DNA of 25,863 bases, from contig CAMDSB010000017.1 of the NCBI GenBank assembly GCA_945907105.1, forward strand, positions 1-25,863, given 5' to 3'. Made by a program: the position numbers and the translations under genes. This stretch comes from Rickettsia typhi (lineage in GTDB: Bacteria > Pseudomonadota > Alphaproteobacteria > Rickettsiales > Rickettsiaceae). The stretch's first letter is position 1; every line of letters starts with the position of its first letter. Shown one piece after another: positions 1-8,087 of this stretch. The notes beneath the pieces were generated by a model. The model worked only from the letters and a program-made list of their open reading frames with translations, searched no databases and had not been told where the DNA came from.

Positions 1-507
1 TGAATTAGAAAAATCTACTATTACTGGAACCTCGCTATTTATATTATGAGTGTTAATATTTAGATTTAATTGACTGGATTTTAATTTAATACCATTGAAA
101 ATTACCAGAACATTATCCTTGAGTATAATTTTTTTTGCAAAATCATCAAGAGTTGCTTCATTCGATTTTATAATTATGTCGCCATCACTTGAGAGGTATT
201 TGCCGGATACCGATTGAAGGATGTAGTTATTATATTTATCTTTCACCATTGTCTGGGCGAGGATTTTATAGGGGGCCAAATTATTACTAATCCCTTCGAA
301 AACTGGATTCTCTATACCTAACGAATAATCTTTTGTAAGATAAGGTTTATTATTTAGGATATCTTGCTTGGCAACATGGTTGTTTTGCAACGAACGAGAA
401 GAATATATAATAGTAGTAAAAATAACTATGAGTACTAATACTCCAGAACAAAGAAAGATGTATTTTATAAGTTTAAATTTATTTTGAGAGCGGTTTAATT
501 GATTCAT
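1..507 (-). CDS. lptC: LptC-like LPS export protein (partial, C-terminus outside window)
   Basis: An open frame of 169 codons runs on the minus strand from an ATG at 507 to the window edge with no stop. Residues about 12-34 form one hydrophobic segment (LIKYIFLCSGVLVLIVIF), followed by a beta-rich periplasmic region with the LptC-like stretch NPVFEGISNN and later YLSSDGDIIIKSNEA. LptC is a bitopic inner-membrane protein that passes LPS from the LptBFG transporter to LptA. The ATG overlaps the TGA of the upstream kdsD gene as ATGA, suggesting translational coupling. Rickettsiales commonly keep lptC and lptA after kpsF/kdsD, which supports the call. The family is weakly conserved, so the assignment rests on topology, beta-rich pattern and position. 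Confidence 0.8.
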   Translation of the reverse strand, partial: MNQLNRSQNKFKLIKYIFLCSGVLVLIVIFTTIIYSSRSLQNNHVAKQDILNNKPYLTKDYSLGIENPVFEGISNNLAPYKILAQTMVKDKYNNYILQSVSGKYLSSDGDIIIKSNEATLDDFAKKIILKDNVLVIFNGIKLKSSQLNLNINTHNINSEVPVIVDFSNS

Positions 508-1463
508 GCAACTCCATGTCTCAATATATCATGAATATGTAATACTCCTACAAGTTGATTTTCCCGAGTCACAGGAAGAACAGTAATTGATTTTTGATTC
601 ATGATGAATATTGCTTCTGTTGCTAGTGCATTATCAGCTATTGTTCTTGGATTACTAGTCATCACATCTTTGGCCGTCGTACTACCTAAATTCTCATTAA
701 TATGTCTTCGAAGGTCTCCATCAGTAATTATACCTATTATGCCCTCATCGTTGTTTAAAACGATTGCACACCCGAGGCATTTTTCATTCATAGTAATTAG
801 TACTTCGGTAAATTTAGTGCTTTCTTGTACTATTGGAAGATCTCCTTCACCTTTCATTATGTCTGATACTTTCAATAAATTCGTTCCTATCTTACCACCA
901 GGGTGAAATATCTTAAAATCCTCTTTTGTAAAGCCTTTGGACTGGTGGAGAGTAGTAACGAGAGCGTCTCCTATCGATAATGTCATTAACGAAGAAGTTG
1001 TAGGAGCTGAAATAGAAGACGTTTCACTTTGCATTGGTAGTTTTAATAGAAAATCACTACTTTTACTAAGAGTAGAATTGCCGTTCATAGTAATTGCTGC
1101 AATTTTAATATTGAATCGTTTGCAATAATTTATTGTGTCAAATAATTCTTTAGTTTCTCCTGAATTAGATAACATAATTACCATATCGATTTCAGTGATC
1201 ATGCCAAGGTCGCCGTGACTTGCTTCTCCTGGATGAATATAAAATGCTGGAGTACCAGTCGAAGCTAAACTGGCGGCAATTTTTTTAGCAATATAGCCAC
1301 TTTTCCCCATACCCATAAGAACGACTCTTCCTTTAAATTTTAGTATATATTCAACTAAATCAGAGAAATCGCTTGGAATATCATGAGCCAAAACATGTAG
1401 AGCTTTCGATTGATCTAGTATGCTATTTTTTGCTAAAGTTACATAATCCATTTTAGCTACCAT
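504..1463 (-). CDS. kdsD: Arabinose-5-phosphate isomerase, KpsF/KdsD family
   Basis: This 319-residue protein has the full KpsF/KdsD architecture: an N-terminal SIS sugar-isomerase domain (about residues 35-170) followed by two CBS domains (about 200-255 and 265-319). The SIS signature is clear (GMGKSGYIAKKIA, then STGTPAFYIHPGEASHGDLG, then SNSGET). The family converts D-ribulose 5-phosphate to D-arabinose 5-phosphate, the first step towards Kdo for LPS; whether this organism completes Kdo synthesis cannot be seen here. The ATG at 1463 overlaps the end of the RNase D gene by 11 bases; a second in-frame ATG at 1451 is an equally possible start. Neither has an obvious Shine-Dalgarno sequence. 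Confidence 0.93.
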   Translation of the reverse strand: MVAKMDYVTLAKNSILDQSKALHVLAHDIPSDFSDLVEYILKFKGRVVLMGMGKSGYIAKKIAASLASTGTPAFYIHPGEASHGDLGMITEIDMVIMLSNSGETKELFDTINYCKRFNIKIAAITMNGNSTLSKSSDFLLKLPMQSETSSISAPTTSSLMTLSIGDALVTTLHQSKGFTKEDFKIFHPGGKIGTNLLKVSDIMKGEGDLPIVQESTKFTEVLITMNEKCLGCAIVLNNDEGIIGIITDGDLRRHINENLGSTTAKDVMTSNPRTIADNALATEAIFIMNQKSITVLPVTRENQLVGVLHIHDILRHGVA

Positions 1464-2070
1464 AGGAAAAAATATCTATATCATTCCAGCCGATTAAATC
1501 AAGCTCCGCTCTAATTGGCAAAAATTCAAATAATTGGTGAGCAATTTTATTTCTATTTAATTTAATGAGACGTTCTATAAGTATTGCTCTAAGAGAGTGA
1601 AGATAAACTACGTCTTTAGCAGCATACTCTTTTTGGTCTTCACTTAGCTCTGTTGCTCCCCAATAAGAGGATTGTTGTTGTTTGGAAATAGTTATGCCAA
1701 GCAATTCTCGACACAGATCTTTTAATCCGTGATGATCAGTATAAGTGCGAGCTAATTTTGAAGCAATTTTTGTGCAGAAGATGTTTACTAGATCTATTTC
1801 CAAATATTTCTTGATAACTGCTAAGTCAAATCTAGCATAATGAAATATTTTACCTCTGTTTTCATCTAGAAGTAGTTTCTTTAAATTAGGGGCAGAATAG
1901 TTATTTTGATCAAATTGAATTAAATATGAATCCCCATCACCGTTACTAATTTGCAATACACACAACCTATCTCGATGGAAACTAAGCCCCATTGTTTCGG
2001 AATCAATTGCAATATCTCCGGCTAAGTGAAAATCATCTGGTAAATCATTTTTATAAACAACCACTCTCAT
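1453..2070 (-). CDS. rnd: RNase D-like 3'-5' exoribonuclease (short form)
   Basis: A DEDDy exonuclease domain fills the 205-residue protein. The Exo I motif is DSETMGL near residue 22, Exo II is FHYARFDL, and Exo III is YAAKDVVYL, with the Tyr that defines the DEDDy class. RNase D trims 3' ends of tRNA and other stable RNA precursors. E. coli RNase D (about 375 aa) carries two HRDC domains; they are absent here, as in other alphaproteobacterial short forms. I place the start at the ATG at 2070 because the open frame continues to 2169 only by running into the FtsB-like gene, and the extra residues do not resemble RNase D. It sits 19 bases after the FtsB-like stop and overlaps kdsD by 11 bases. 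Confidence 0.9.
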   Translation of the reverse strand: MRVVVYKNDLPDDFHLAGDIAIDSETMGLSFHRDRLCVLQISNGDGDSYLIQFDQNNYSAPNLKKLLLDENRGKIFHYARFDLAVIKKYLEIDLVNIFCTKIASKLARTYTDHHGLKDLCRELLGITISKQQQSSYWGATELSEDQKEYAAKDVVYLHSLRAILIERLIKLNRNKIAHQLFEFLPIRAELDLIGWNDIDIFSYGS

Positions 2071-2089
2071 AATATTTTTTTCTCTAAAG

Positions 2090-2416
2090 TTAATCGCTTT
2101 TAAGCGGCGTTTTAAATATTTTTTCTTCTGGTGCAGAAAATCCAAGCACATTTCTAATTTTTTCGTCAAGCATATCCTTATCTATAGATTCATGCCTTAA
2201 TAGCTTTGTTCTGTTTTCAATTTCTAGCCGTTCTGCTCTTAAAAATTCAAGTTTTTTGTGCGAGCTGCTTAGCTCTGCCTGCAACTTAAAATAAGCTAAT
2301 ACCCCTCTGCTGCCATAAATTGAATGAAAGACAAAATAAGATAGCATTAAAAACACTACGATATTAAGGGCTTTCTTCTTAGTAAAAGTAAAGCTCTTTG
2401 AAGGTTTATCTATCAT
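2090..2416 (-). CDS. ftsB: FtsB/DivIC-family septum formation initiator
   Basis: The 108-residue protein has a short basic cytoplasmic tail, one transmembrane helix (about residues 19-36) and a coiled-coil-like stretch (KLQAELSSSHKKLEFLRAER, about 43-75). A variable C-terminal tail follows. This is the layout of FtsB/DivIC proteins, which join FtsL and FtsQ in the divisome and help activate septal peptidoglycan synthesis. Sequence identity in this family is low, so the call rests on size, topology and coiled coil. In many alphaproteobacteria ftsB lies near eno and pdhA; here it lies between cdsA (8 bases upstream) and rnd, inside an envelope gene block. Confidence 0.75.
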   Translation of the reverse strand: MIDKPSKSFTFTKKKALNIVVFLMLSYFVFHSIYGSRGVLAYFKLQAELSSSHKKLEFLRAERLEIENRTKLLRHESIDKDMLDEKIRNVLGFSAPEEKIFKTPLKSD

Positions 2417-2424
2417 ATAGATTA

Positions 2425-3081
2425 CTACACGTTATTAAGCAAGTATAAAGCAATCAATGGAGCAGTTAGAATTATGCTGTCAAACCTGTCAAGCGCTCCA
2501 CCATGACCTGGTATAATTGTTCCCGTATCTTTGATGTTAAATTTCCTTTTTAGTAATGATATACTCAAATCACTTATCTGCGCAGTAACTCCAATAATCA
2601 GAGCGAAAAAACTTAATGAAACATTCGATTTAGCTATCATATAAGGAAGACTATACGCTGGAATTAGAGTCAGAATATTAAGACTAATTATCGCACTAGA
2701 AACACCAATGATTAGACCGCTAATAGTTTTGTTTGGACTAGTTTTAGGAGCTAACTTAAGGCCGCCAACAAGCTTGCCTCCAAACATTGCCATAACATCA
2801 ACGCTCCAAATTACACAGAAAAATGTCATTAATAGCCAGCCAGTTCGATCAATATAGGAAATAAGTAATAGGGAGGCTATAGGAATAGGTATTGCTATTA
2901 GACCAATCAGATTATGGTATAATGATGTTTTAGTAATATTATACCATTCAAGAAGCATCACAGCCGCAATGCCATAAATGGCTATATAAAATAGCGGTCT
3001 AAAAACAAAAATTGCTACAATAAAAAAACATCCTAGTAGCAACCCCGAAAGACAACGAATCAATAAATTTCTTTTATTCAT
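2425..3081 (-). CDS. cdsA: Phosphatidate cytidylyltransferase
   Basis: The product is a polytopic membrane protein (218 aa from the ATG at 3081) with about six hydrophobic helices. Its C-terminal end carries the CDP-alcohol synthesis signature: SLLKRKFNIKDTG, then PGHGGALDRFDS. CdsA makes CDP-diacylglycerol from phosphatidic acid and CTP, the branch point to phosphatidylglycerol and phosphatidylethanolamine. E. coli CdsA is about 285 aa; shorter forms are usual in Rickettsiales. A longer frame begins at a TTG (3108) that overlaps uppS, but the internal ATG leaves a 13-base gap and gives a conventional N-terminus (MNKRNLLIRCLSG). It directly follows uppS, as in many bacteria (uppS-cdsA). Confidence 0.93.
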   Translation of the reverse strand: MNKRNLLIRCLSGLLLGCFFIVAIFVFRPLFYIAIYGIAAVMLLEWYNITKTSLYHNLIGLIAIPIPIASLLLISYIDRTGWLLMTFFCVIWSVDVMAMFGGKLVGGLKLAPKTSPNKTISGLIIGVSSAIISLNILTLIPAYSLPYMIAKSNVSLSFFALIIGVTAQISDLSISLLKRKFNIKDTGTIIPGHGGALDRFDSIILTAPLIALYLLNNV

Positions 3082-3094
3082 AAGTATACGATTT

Positions 3095-3778
3095 CTATCT
3101 AGCACCAAAGTTTCTCTGACGAGTTGAGTAATTCTCTATGGCTTTTTCTAGGTCGCTTATATCAAATTCTGGCCAAAATTTATCCAAAAAATATAGTTCA
3201 GCGTATGCTAGTTGCCACAACAAAAAATTACTAATTCTGTAGTCATTACCAGTTCTAATTAAAAGATCTACATCTGGCATTTCTGGATCATATAAGAAAT
3301 TTCTAAAATTGTCTTCTGTAATTTTTGTTATACCTGAGTTAATAGCTTTGGTGAAGGCGTCTACTATTTCTGCTCTACTGCCGTAACTAAAAGCTATGCA
3401 GACAGTAGCTTTGGAGTTGTTTTTAGTGCTTTCAACGGCAAATTTTAATTTTTTTTGAAGTGAAGGAGCCAATTTCTCCAGATGGCCTATAATTTTAAGC
3501 TTAATCCCATGTTTGGTAAGAATTTTTGTTTCATGCAAGACGTAATGACTCAAAAGATTAATTAAAATAGAGACTTCTTCAGCAGGTCTCTGCCAGTTTT
3601 CGGATGAAAATGCATATAAGGTAAGATAGTTTATCCCTAATTTTGATAGGTGAGGAATTAGAGATTTTGCAACTTCGGCTCCTTTTTTATGCCCCTCAGC
3701 TTTAGATTTTTCATTGAGCTGGGCCCACCGGGCATTTCCATCCATAATTATTGCTAAGTGATTTAAGTTTTGTTTCAT
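3095..3778 (-). CDS. uppS: Undecaprenyl diphosphate synthase (cis-prenyltransferase)
   Basis: The 227-residue protein opens with the cis-prenyltransferase signature HLAIIMDGNARWA. Asp13 corresponds to the catalytic Mg-binding residue; the usual MDGNGRWA Gly is Ala. The C-terminal signature RTGNDYRISNFLLWQLAYAE is also intact. UppS extends farnesyl diphosphate with isopentenyl diphosphate to make the C55 lipid carrier for peptidoglycan and surface polysaccharides. The frame could be extended to 3859 inside the kinase gene, but those 27 residues are not family-like; the ATG at 3778 lies four bases after the kinase stop and matches the usual N-terminus. The gene is followed by cdsA. Confidence 0.95.
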   Translation of the reverse strand: MKQNLNHLAIIMDGNARWAQLNEKSKAEGHKKGAEVAKSLIPHLSKLGINYLTLYAFSSENWQRPAEEVSILINLLSHYVLHETKILTKHGIKLKIIGHLEKLAPSLQKKLKFAVESTKNNSKATVCIAFSYGSRAEIVDAFTKAINSGITKITEDNFRNFLYDPEMPDVDLLIRTGNDYRISNFLLWQLAYAELYFLDKFWPEFDISDLEKAIENYSTRQRNFGAR

Positions 3779-3782
3779 AAAG

Positions 3783-5090
3783 CTATTTTTTAATTGGTAA
3801 TTTAATTTGTACAAGTAGCCCTTTGAAACTCTTACTTTCGCCCAGGGTAATGCTGCCATAATGACCGCTGATTATTTCTTTTGTAATAGCTAAGCCAAGG
3901 CCAACACCAGCGGAGTTGTCTAAAGGTCTTGACTTATCAGCACGATAAAATGGTTTAAACACTGATTTTCTTTCATTCTTCTTGATGCCTTTACCATTAT
4001 CTTCAATAATGATCAGTGCATCGTTTTGACTTGAAGATAGAGAAATCTTGACTTTAGATGAATATTTGAAAGCGTTACCAACGAGGTTAGCGATCGCTCG
4101 CTGAAAAGAATGCGGTTTAATAAGTGTTATAACTGGTTCTGGGCTAATATTGAGCGTGATGTTGCGCTCCGACCACTTAGTTTTGATATAAGATGAAATC
4201 CAGTTATTAAGATTTGTTGCTTTAAAATCTTCGCCACCTTCTCCCCGCGCAAAATCTAAATATGAGTCAATCATGTGTTGCATACTGTCTATATCATACT
4301 GTAGTTCTTCCTTTTCTTCTGATTCGTCCATGAGTTCGGCTTGTAGTTTCATGCGCGTGAGAGGAGTTTTGAGATCGTGAGATATCATAGCTAACATTTG
4401 AGTACGTTTTGCGGTTTGGTGTTCAATTCGGTCTCTCATTTTTAAAAAAGCTAGCCCGGCTTGTCTAATTTCCCTTGCGCCAGAAGGTTTATAATTATCA
4501 GTTTTTTCTCCTCTGCCATAACGTTCGGCGGCATTGGTGAGTTCAATAATTGATTTTATCTGATTTTTTGAAAAAATTAGCGAAACTGAAAGTAGCAATA
4601 TAGTAAGAAAAATAATCCATAATACAAAAATACTAGTTGTTGGATTTAAAAGTGCTTTGTAAGGTAGCTTAATCAACAAGGTCTCTGACTTAATTTTAAG
4701 GTATAAGTCGACATTTTTGCTCTGATCAAAAATAATTACTCCTTCTTGCCCAAGAGCTTCCTGCAGTAATTTTTTAAAAATCTCTAGCTCCTCTATATAT
4801 TTTTCTCCAGTGGAATCTGGTAATTTTGAAGAAATAATAGAATATTCTAGATTTAAATAAGTACCATGCTTAGGTATTTTTTTATTATTAAGATTATTAA
4901 TAAGCTCAGAGATTTCTGTAGCTATTAAGTAGCTTGTATTTTGTGAAACATTATACCAATGCCTTTTATAAAATAAATATACGGCAAGAAGTTGACTGAT
5001 TAATACCGGTACAATGATAATTAGCATGAACCTAGTCAATAGGCTTTTAGGAAATAAATTTTTAGGTAAGGAGCTAAGTATAGAGGACAT
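3783..5090 (-). CDS. envZ: EnvZ-like sensor histidine kinase
   Basis: This 435-residue inner-membrane kinase has a transmembrane helix at about 20-41, a periplasmic sensor of roughly 110 residues, a second helix at about 153-173, a HAMP linker, an H box, and a HATPase domain. The phospho-accepting His is His238 in MLAMISHDLKTPLTR. The N box (ANLVGNAFKYS), G1 (IIEDNGKGIKK) and G2 (AGVGLGLAITKEI) are all present, so it should be active. It overlaps the OmpR-type gene by 17 bases, so the two are a cognate pair. The membrane topology and HxxKTP H-box resemble EnvZ; the signal sensed cannot be told from the sequence. The envelope genes downstream are probably co-transcribed. Confidence 0.92.
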   Translation of the reverse strand: MSSILSSLPKNLFPKSLLTRFMLIIIVPVLISQLLAVYLFYKRHWYNVSQNTSYLIATEISELINNLNNKKIPKHGTYLNLEYSIISSKLPDSTGEKYIEELEIFKKLLQEALGQEGVIIFDQSKNVDLYLKIKSETLLIKLPYKALLNPTTSIFVLWIIFLTILLLSVSLIFSKNQIKSIIELTNAAERYGRGEKTDNYKPSGAREIRQAGLAFLKMRDRIEHQTAKRTQMLAMISHDLKTPLTRMKLQAELMDESEEKEELQYDIDSMQHMIDSYLDFARGEGGEDFKATNLNNWISSYIKTKWSERNITLNISPEPVITLIKPHSFQRAIANLVGNAFKYSSKVKISLSSSQNDALIIIEDNGKGIKKNERKSVFKPFYRADKSRPLDNSAGVGLGLAITKEIISGHYGSITLGESKSFKGLLVQIKLPIKK

Positions 5091-5751
5091 ATCCTTTGTT
5101 TCTTATTGTTTTAAGGAATTTAGGATTTTTTGGATCAGACTCTATCTTATTTCTGAGTCTAACAATCTGAACATCTACAGATCTTAGATTTAGCCCGCCG
5201 AGTTCGCTCGACAGTTCTTCTCTAGAAATAACCTCGTTTTCTGATTTTACTAAAGTGCCTAGAAGTTTTTCTTCGGCAGAACTGAGCTTAATATCGGTAC
5301 CATTTTGTATTAAAACCTTCGTTATTAGATTATACGTATTGTTTCCAAATCTGATAATCTCTTGTTCTTTTTTAAATCGCTTATGAGAGTTAATTAGATT
5401 ATTAATTCTCAACAGCAACTCTCTTGGTTCAAAAGGTTTTGTAACATAGTCATTAGCTCCAGATTCTAGACCTCTAATTTTATCTTCTGGCTCAGAAAGA
5501 GCGGTTAACATTACTACGGGCATTATCATACCACTTGATCTTATTCTTTGAGCAAAATCAATTCCGGTAATTTCAGGCATCATTACATCGAGGATAATTA
5601 GATCATATACAAAATTTGATAACAGCTCTGATGCTTCAGTCGCAGACGCGCTTGTGGAAACTAAAAAATTATTTTGAGTAAGAAATGTCTTCAAAAGTTT
5701 TAGTATTCTGTTATCATCATCCACTATAAGAATGTGCGGTTTTTTATCCAT
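5074..5751 (-). CDS. ompR: OmpR/PhoB-family response regulator
   Basis: The 225-residue protein joins a receiver domain (1-120) to a C-terminal winged-helix domain (about 130-225). Acidic residues Asp11-Asp13, phospho-acceptor Asp55 (LIILDVMMPE), Thr83 and Lys105 (YVTKPFEPRE) are intact. The DNA-binding part has the OmpR pattern LSSAEEKLLGTLV, SREELS, RSVDVQIVRLRNKIE and IRNKGYVL. It is the first gene of the minus-strand block and is transcribed away from ilvE across an 80-base spacer holding promoter-like boxes. The target genes are unknown; autoregulation of the following envelope genes is a reasonable inference only. Confidence 0.93.
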   Translation of the reverse strand: MDKKPHILIVDDDNRILKLLKTFLTQNNFLVSTSASATEASELLSNFVYDLIILDVMMPEITGIDFAQRIRSSGMIMPVVMLTALSEPEDKIRGLESGANDYVTKPFEPRELLLRINNLINSHKRFKKEQEIIRFGNNTYNLITKVLIQNGTDIKLSSAEEKLLGTLVKSENEVISREELSSELGGLNLRSVDVQIVRLRNKIESDPKNPKFLKTIRNKGYVLYT

Positions 5752-5798
5752 TTGTACTAATTACTAACAGGGTTAGAAAATATTTAGTTCTTACGGGT

Positions 5799-5831
5799 AA
5801 TATAATCCTATTTAAGCAAATTGACTATAAT
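5799..5831. promoter_or_regulatory. Overlapping divergent promoter boxes between ompR and ilvE
   Basis: On the plus strand TATAAT occurs twice, at 5801-5806 and 5826-5831, upstream of ilvE; neither has a convincing -35 box. On the minus strand, TAGTCA (5827-5822) and TATATT (5804-5799) are 17 bases apart and face ompR. The plus-strand box at 5826 overlaps the minus-strand -35, so the two directions could compete. Assigned by consensus matching only. Confidence 0.4.
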
Positions 5832-5846
5832 ATTTTGAAGGAATTT

Positions 5847-6722
5847 ATGAATTTTAAATTATCAAATAAAATGTCCGACTATATTTGGATAAATGGTGAA
5901 ATTGTACCTTGGGATGAAGCATATATTCATGTTCTTACGCATAGTCTACACTATGCTGGAGCAGTGTTTGAAGGAGAACGTGCTTATAATGGTAAGGTTT
6001 TTAAGTTGATGGATCATACAAATAGACTACTCCGTTCAGCTGAATCTATGCATTTGAAAGTAAAATTTTCAGCTGATGAAATTAATCAAGCTACCAACGA
6101 AGTGCTCGGTTTGAATAATCTAAAAAATGCCTATGTACGCCCGCTCATTTGGCGTGGGGCGGAAACACTAGGGGCTTATCATCCAATTCTTAAGTGTAAT
6201 ATGCTTATAGTAGCTATGGAATCCAACCCAACCTTTATAAGCGGAATGAGCTTGTGTGTTACACCATGGCGCAAAGTAGGAATTGATGCAATGCCACCAC
6301 AATGTAAATCATCAGCTCATTATGCAATGATGACGGTATCTCAGAAACTTGCTCAAGACCTTGGTTATGATGATGCGCTAATATTAGATCAGTACGATGA
6401 TATTGCCGAGAGTTCTACGACTAATATCTTCTTTGGTAAGGGTAGTACAATTGTTACTCCGATAGCTGATCGTTTTCTTAATGGTATAACGCGCCAAACT
6501 ATTATGGAAATTGCAAGAAATATTGGTATGGAAGTTAAAGAAGAAAGATTATTGTTGGGTGATATATCGCGATATGACTCTTGTTTTTTAACGGGCACTT
6601 CTGCAGAAATACGGGGTGTTTCATCAATATCGCATGATAATGGTAAGATAGAATTCTCTAATAATGAGTTAGTAACAAGGCTGCAAAAAGAATATGCTAA
6701 AATAGTAGGTAAAATACAATGA
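5847..6722 (+). CDS. ilvE: Branched-chain amino acid aminotransferase-like (PLP fold type IV)
   Basis: This 291-residue class IV aminotransferase has the family landmarks YIWINGEIVPW near the N-terminus, HSLHYAGAVFEGERAY, the PLP Lys at about residue 154 in QCKSSAHYA, and the PLP-contacting Glu in IAESSTTNIFF. IlvE transfers amino groups between glutamate and branched-chain 2-oxo acids. As host-dependent relatives lack the rest of that pathway, it may work in catabolism or interconversion of imported amino acids; a D-amino acid aminotransferase is the main alternative. The ATG at 5847 follows GAAGGA; an ATG at 5871 (MSDYIWING) is the alternative. The upstream in-frame TTG at 5835 is unlikely. 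Its stop overlaps the dapA start as ATGA. Confidence 0.85.
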   Translation: MNFKLSNKMSDYIWINGEIVPWDEAYIHVLTHSLHYAGAVFEGERAYNGKVFKLMDHTNRLLRSAESMHLKVKFSADEINQATNEVLGLNNLKNAYVRPLIWRGAETLGAYHPILKCNMLIVAMESNPTFISGMSLCVTPWRKVGIDAMPPQCKSSAHYAMMTVSQKLAQDLGYDDALILDQYDDIAESSTTNIFFGKGSTIVTPIADRFLNGITRQTIMEIARNIGMEVKEERLLLGDISRYDSCFLTGTSAEIRGVSSISHDNGKIEFSNNELVTRLQKEYAKIVGKIQ

Positions 6723-7609
6723 TATTCAAAGGAATTTTAACCGCTCTTATTACGCCATTTGATGAGAATGACCACATTGACTTTAAAACGCTTCAACCGC
6801 TTGTAGAAAGACAAATAGATTCAGGCGTTAATGGTCTAGTTATAGCTGGATCTACGGGGGAAGGTAGTAGTCTTTCTGATGCAGAATATTACGAGCTAAT
6901 TAAAACGGCAATAGCTTGTTCAAAAGGAAAAATCCCTATTATCGCTGGCACTGTTGGAGTTAGTACCGCCTCGGTATGCGAAAAAATATCTATTCTCTCG
7001 AGCATGGGTATAGACGGTATAATGTGCACCGCTCCGCATTATATTCGGCCAGAACAAGATGGGTTATATCAGCACTTTCAAGCTATAAATAACGCTAGCA
7101 CAGTGCCTATAATGATATATCTTCATCCTGGAAGAACTGGCTGTGATATGTCAGACGACACAATAATTAGACTTTCGGCTCTTGATAAAATAGTGGCGTT
7201 GAAAGATTGTAGTAGCGATATTGAAAAGCCTTTAAGACTTTTGACGCAAGTAAATTCACCTTTTGTTTTTCTAACAGGTGATGATAATAGATTTTTAGCT
7301 TATAGTGCTCATGGGGGTGTTGGGTGCGTTTCGGTTATGGCAAATATTTTTCCAAAGATTTGTAAAAAAATTGAGAGCCTATGGAGTTCTGGTAATATTG
7401 ATAAGGCAAGAGAGTTGCAGCAAAATTTGATGCCATTTATGTCGGCTTTGTTTTCTGAAAGTAATCCTATTGGTATCAAATATGCGGCTCATGAACTTAA
7501 GTTATGTAGTGATAAAATTCGTTTACCACTGACCAAAGCCCGCGAAGATACCAGAAGAAAAGTCAATGACCTTATGTCTCAGATTGTAGGTTTAGAAAAA
7601 GATGTCTGA
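6719..7609 (+). CDS. dapA: 4-hydroxy-tetrahydrodipicolinate synthase-like (DapA family)
   Basis: A 296-residue class I aldolase of the DapA/NAL superfamily. Lys162 (IVALKDCSSD) is the expected Schiff-base Lys, Tyr134 the catalytic Tyr, and Arg139 in PGRTG the substrate-binding Arg. DapA condenses pyruvate with aspartate semialdehyde on the way to meso-diaminopimelate for peptidoglycan. Some usual positions differ: GTTGE is GSTGE (Ser45-Thr46), PYYNRP is PHYIRP, and YNVPxRTG is YLHPGRTG. These still fit DapA best in this genomic context but leave room for a related pyruvate aldolase. The start overlaps the ilvE stop by 4 bases and the end overlaps smpB by 8 bases, so the three are translated from one message. 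Confidence 0.87.
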   Translation: MIFKGILTALITPFDENDHIDFKTLQPLVERQIDSGVNGLVIAGSTGEGSSLSDAEYYELIKTAIACSKGKIPIIAGTVGVSTASVCEKISILSSMGIDGIMCTAPHYIRPEQDGLYQHFQAINNASTVPIMIYLHPGRTGCDMSDDTIIRLSALDKIVALKDCSSDIEKPLRLLTQVNSPFVFLTGDDNRFLAYSAHGGVGCVSVMANIFPKICKKIESLWSSGNIDKARELQQNLMPFMSALFSESNPIGIKYAAHELKLCSDKIRLPLTKAREDTRRKVNDLMSQIVGLEKDV

Positions 7610-8069
7610 TAACTTATATAAGAAAGTAGTTGCAAAAAATAGGAGAGCATCGTTCGATTACTCGATAGAGGAAAACATAGAGGCGGGGATTATACTTACT
7701 GGTAGTGAACTGAAATCTATTAGAGAAGGAAAGGTGTCATTGGCCGATTCGCATGCTGCAGAGAGCTCTGGTGAGCTATACTTATATAATTGTCATATTG
7801 CAGAATACGAAAAAGCTAATCGTTTTAATCACGCGCCTCTTAGACCAAGAAAATTACTGGTTCATAAGAGAGAAATGCAAAAAATAATAGGTAAAATCAA
7901 ATTAAAGGGCTACACTTTGATAGCGTTATCCCTTTATTTTAACCATAAAAATAAAATTAAAATTGAGCTTGGCTTAGCAAAGGGTAAAAAACAATATGAT
8001 AAACGAGAGTCAATTAAAGAAGATGATTGGAAGAGAGAGCAGGGCAGAATATTAAGGGATAAAAAATAA
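7602..8069 (+). CDS. smpB: SsrA-binding protein SmpB
   Basis: The 155-residue protein is a full-length SmpB: VAKNRRASFDYSIEENIEAG at the start, then LTGSELKSIREGKVSLADSHA, and a basic C-terminal tail (KGKKQYDKRESIKEDDWKRE). SmpB binds the tRNA-like domain of tmRNA and takes the place of the codon-anticodon helix in the ribosomal A site during rescue of stalled ribosomes. Its ATG lies inside the last codons of dapA, an order also seen in Rickettsia. Its RNA partner, ssrA, lies about 5 kb downstream in this window. Confidence 0.97.
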   Translation: MSDNLYKKVVAKNRRASFDYSIEENIEAGIILTGSELKSIREGKVSLADSHAAESSGELYLYNCHIAEYEKANRFNHAPLRPRKLLVHKREMQKIIGKIKLKGYTLIALSLYFNHKNKIKIELGLAKGKKQYDKRESIKEDDWKREQGRILRDKK

Positions 8070-8087
8070 AATAAATTATAATTTATA

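Noticed and set aside
2070..2169. Longer N-terminus of RNase D from 2169
   Set aside because: The extra 33 residues overlap the FtsB-like gene and are Lys-rich with no likeness to RNase D; the ATG at 2070 is the natural start.
3779..3859. Longer N-terminus of UppS from 3859
   Set aside because: The extension lies wholly in the kinase gene or its stop and does not match the family; HLAIIMDGNARWA normally sits close to the start.
5835..5846. TTG start of ilvE at 5835
   Set aside because: It overlaps the promoter-like TATAAT by only a few bases and has no ribosome binding site; GAAGGA precedes the ATG at 5847.
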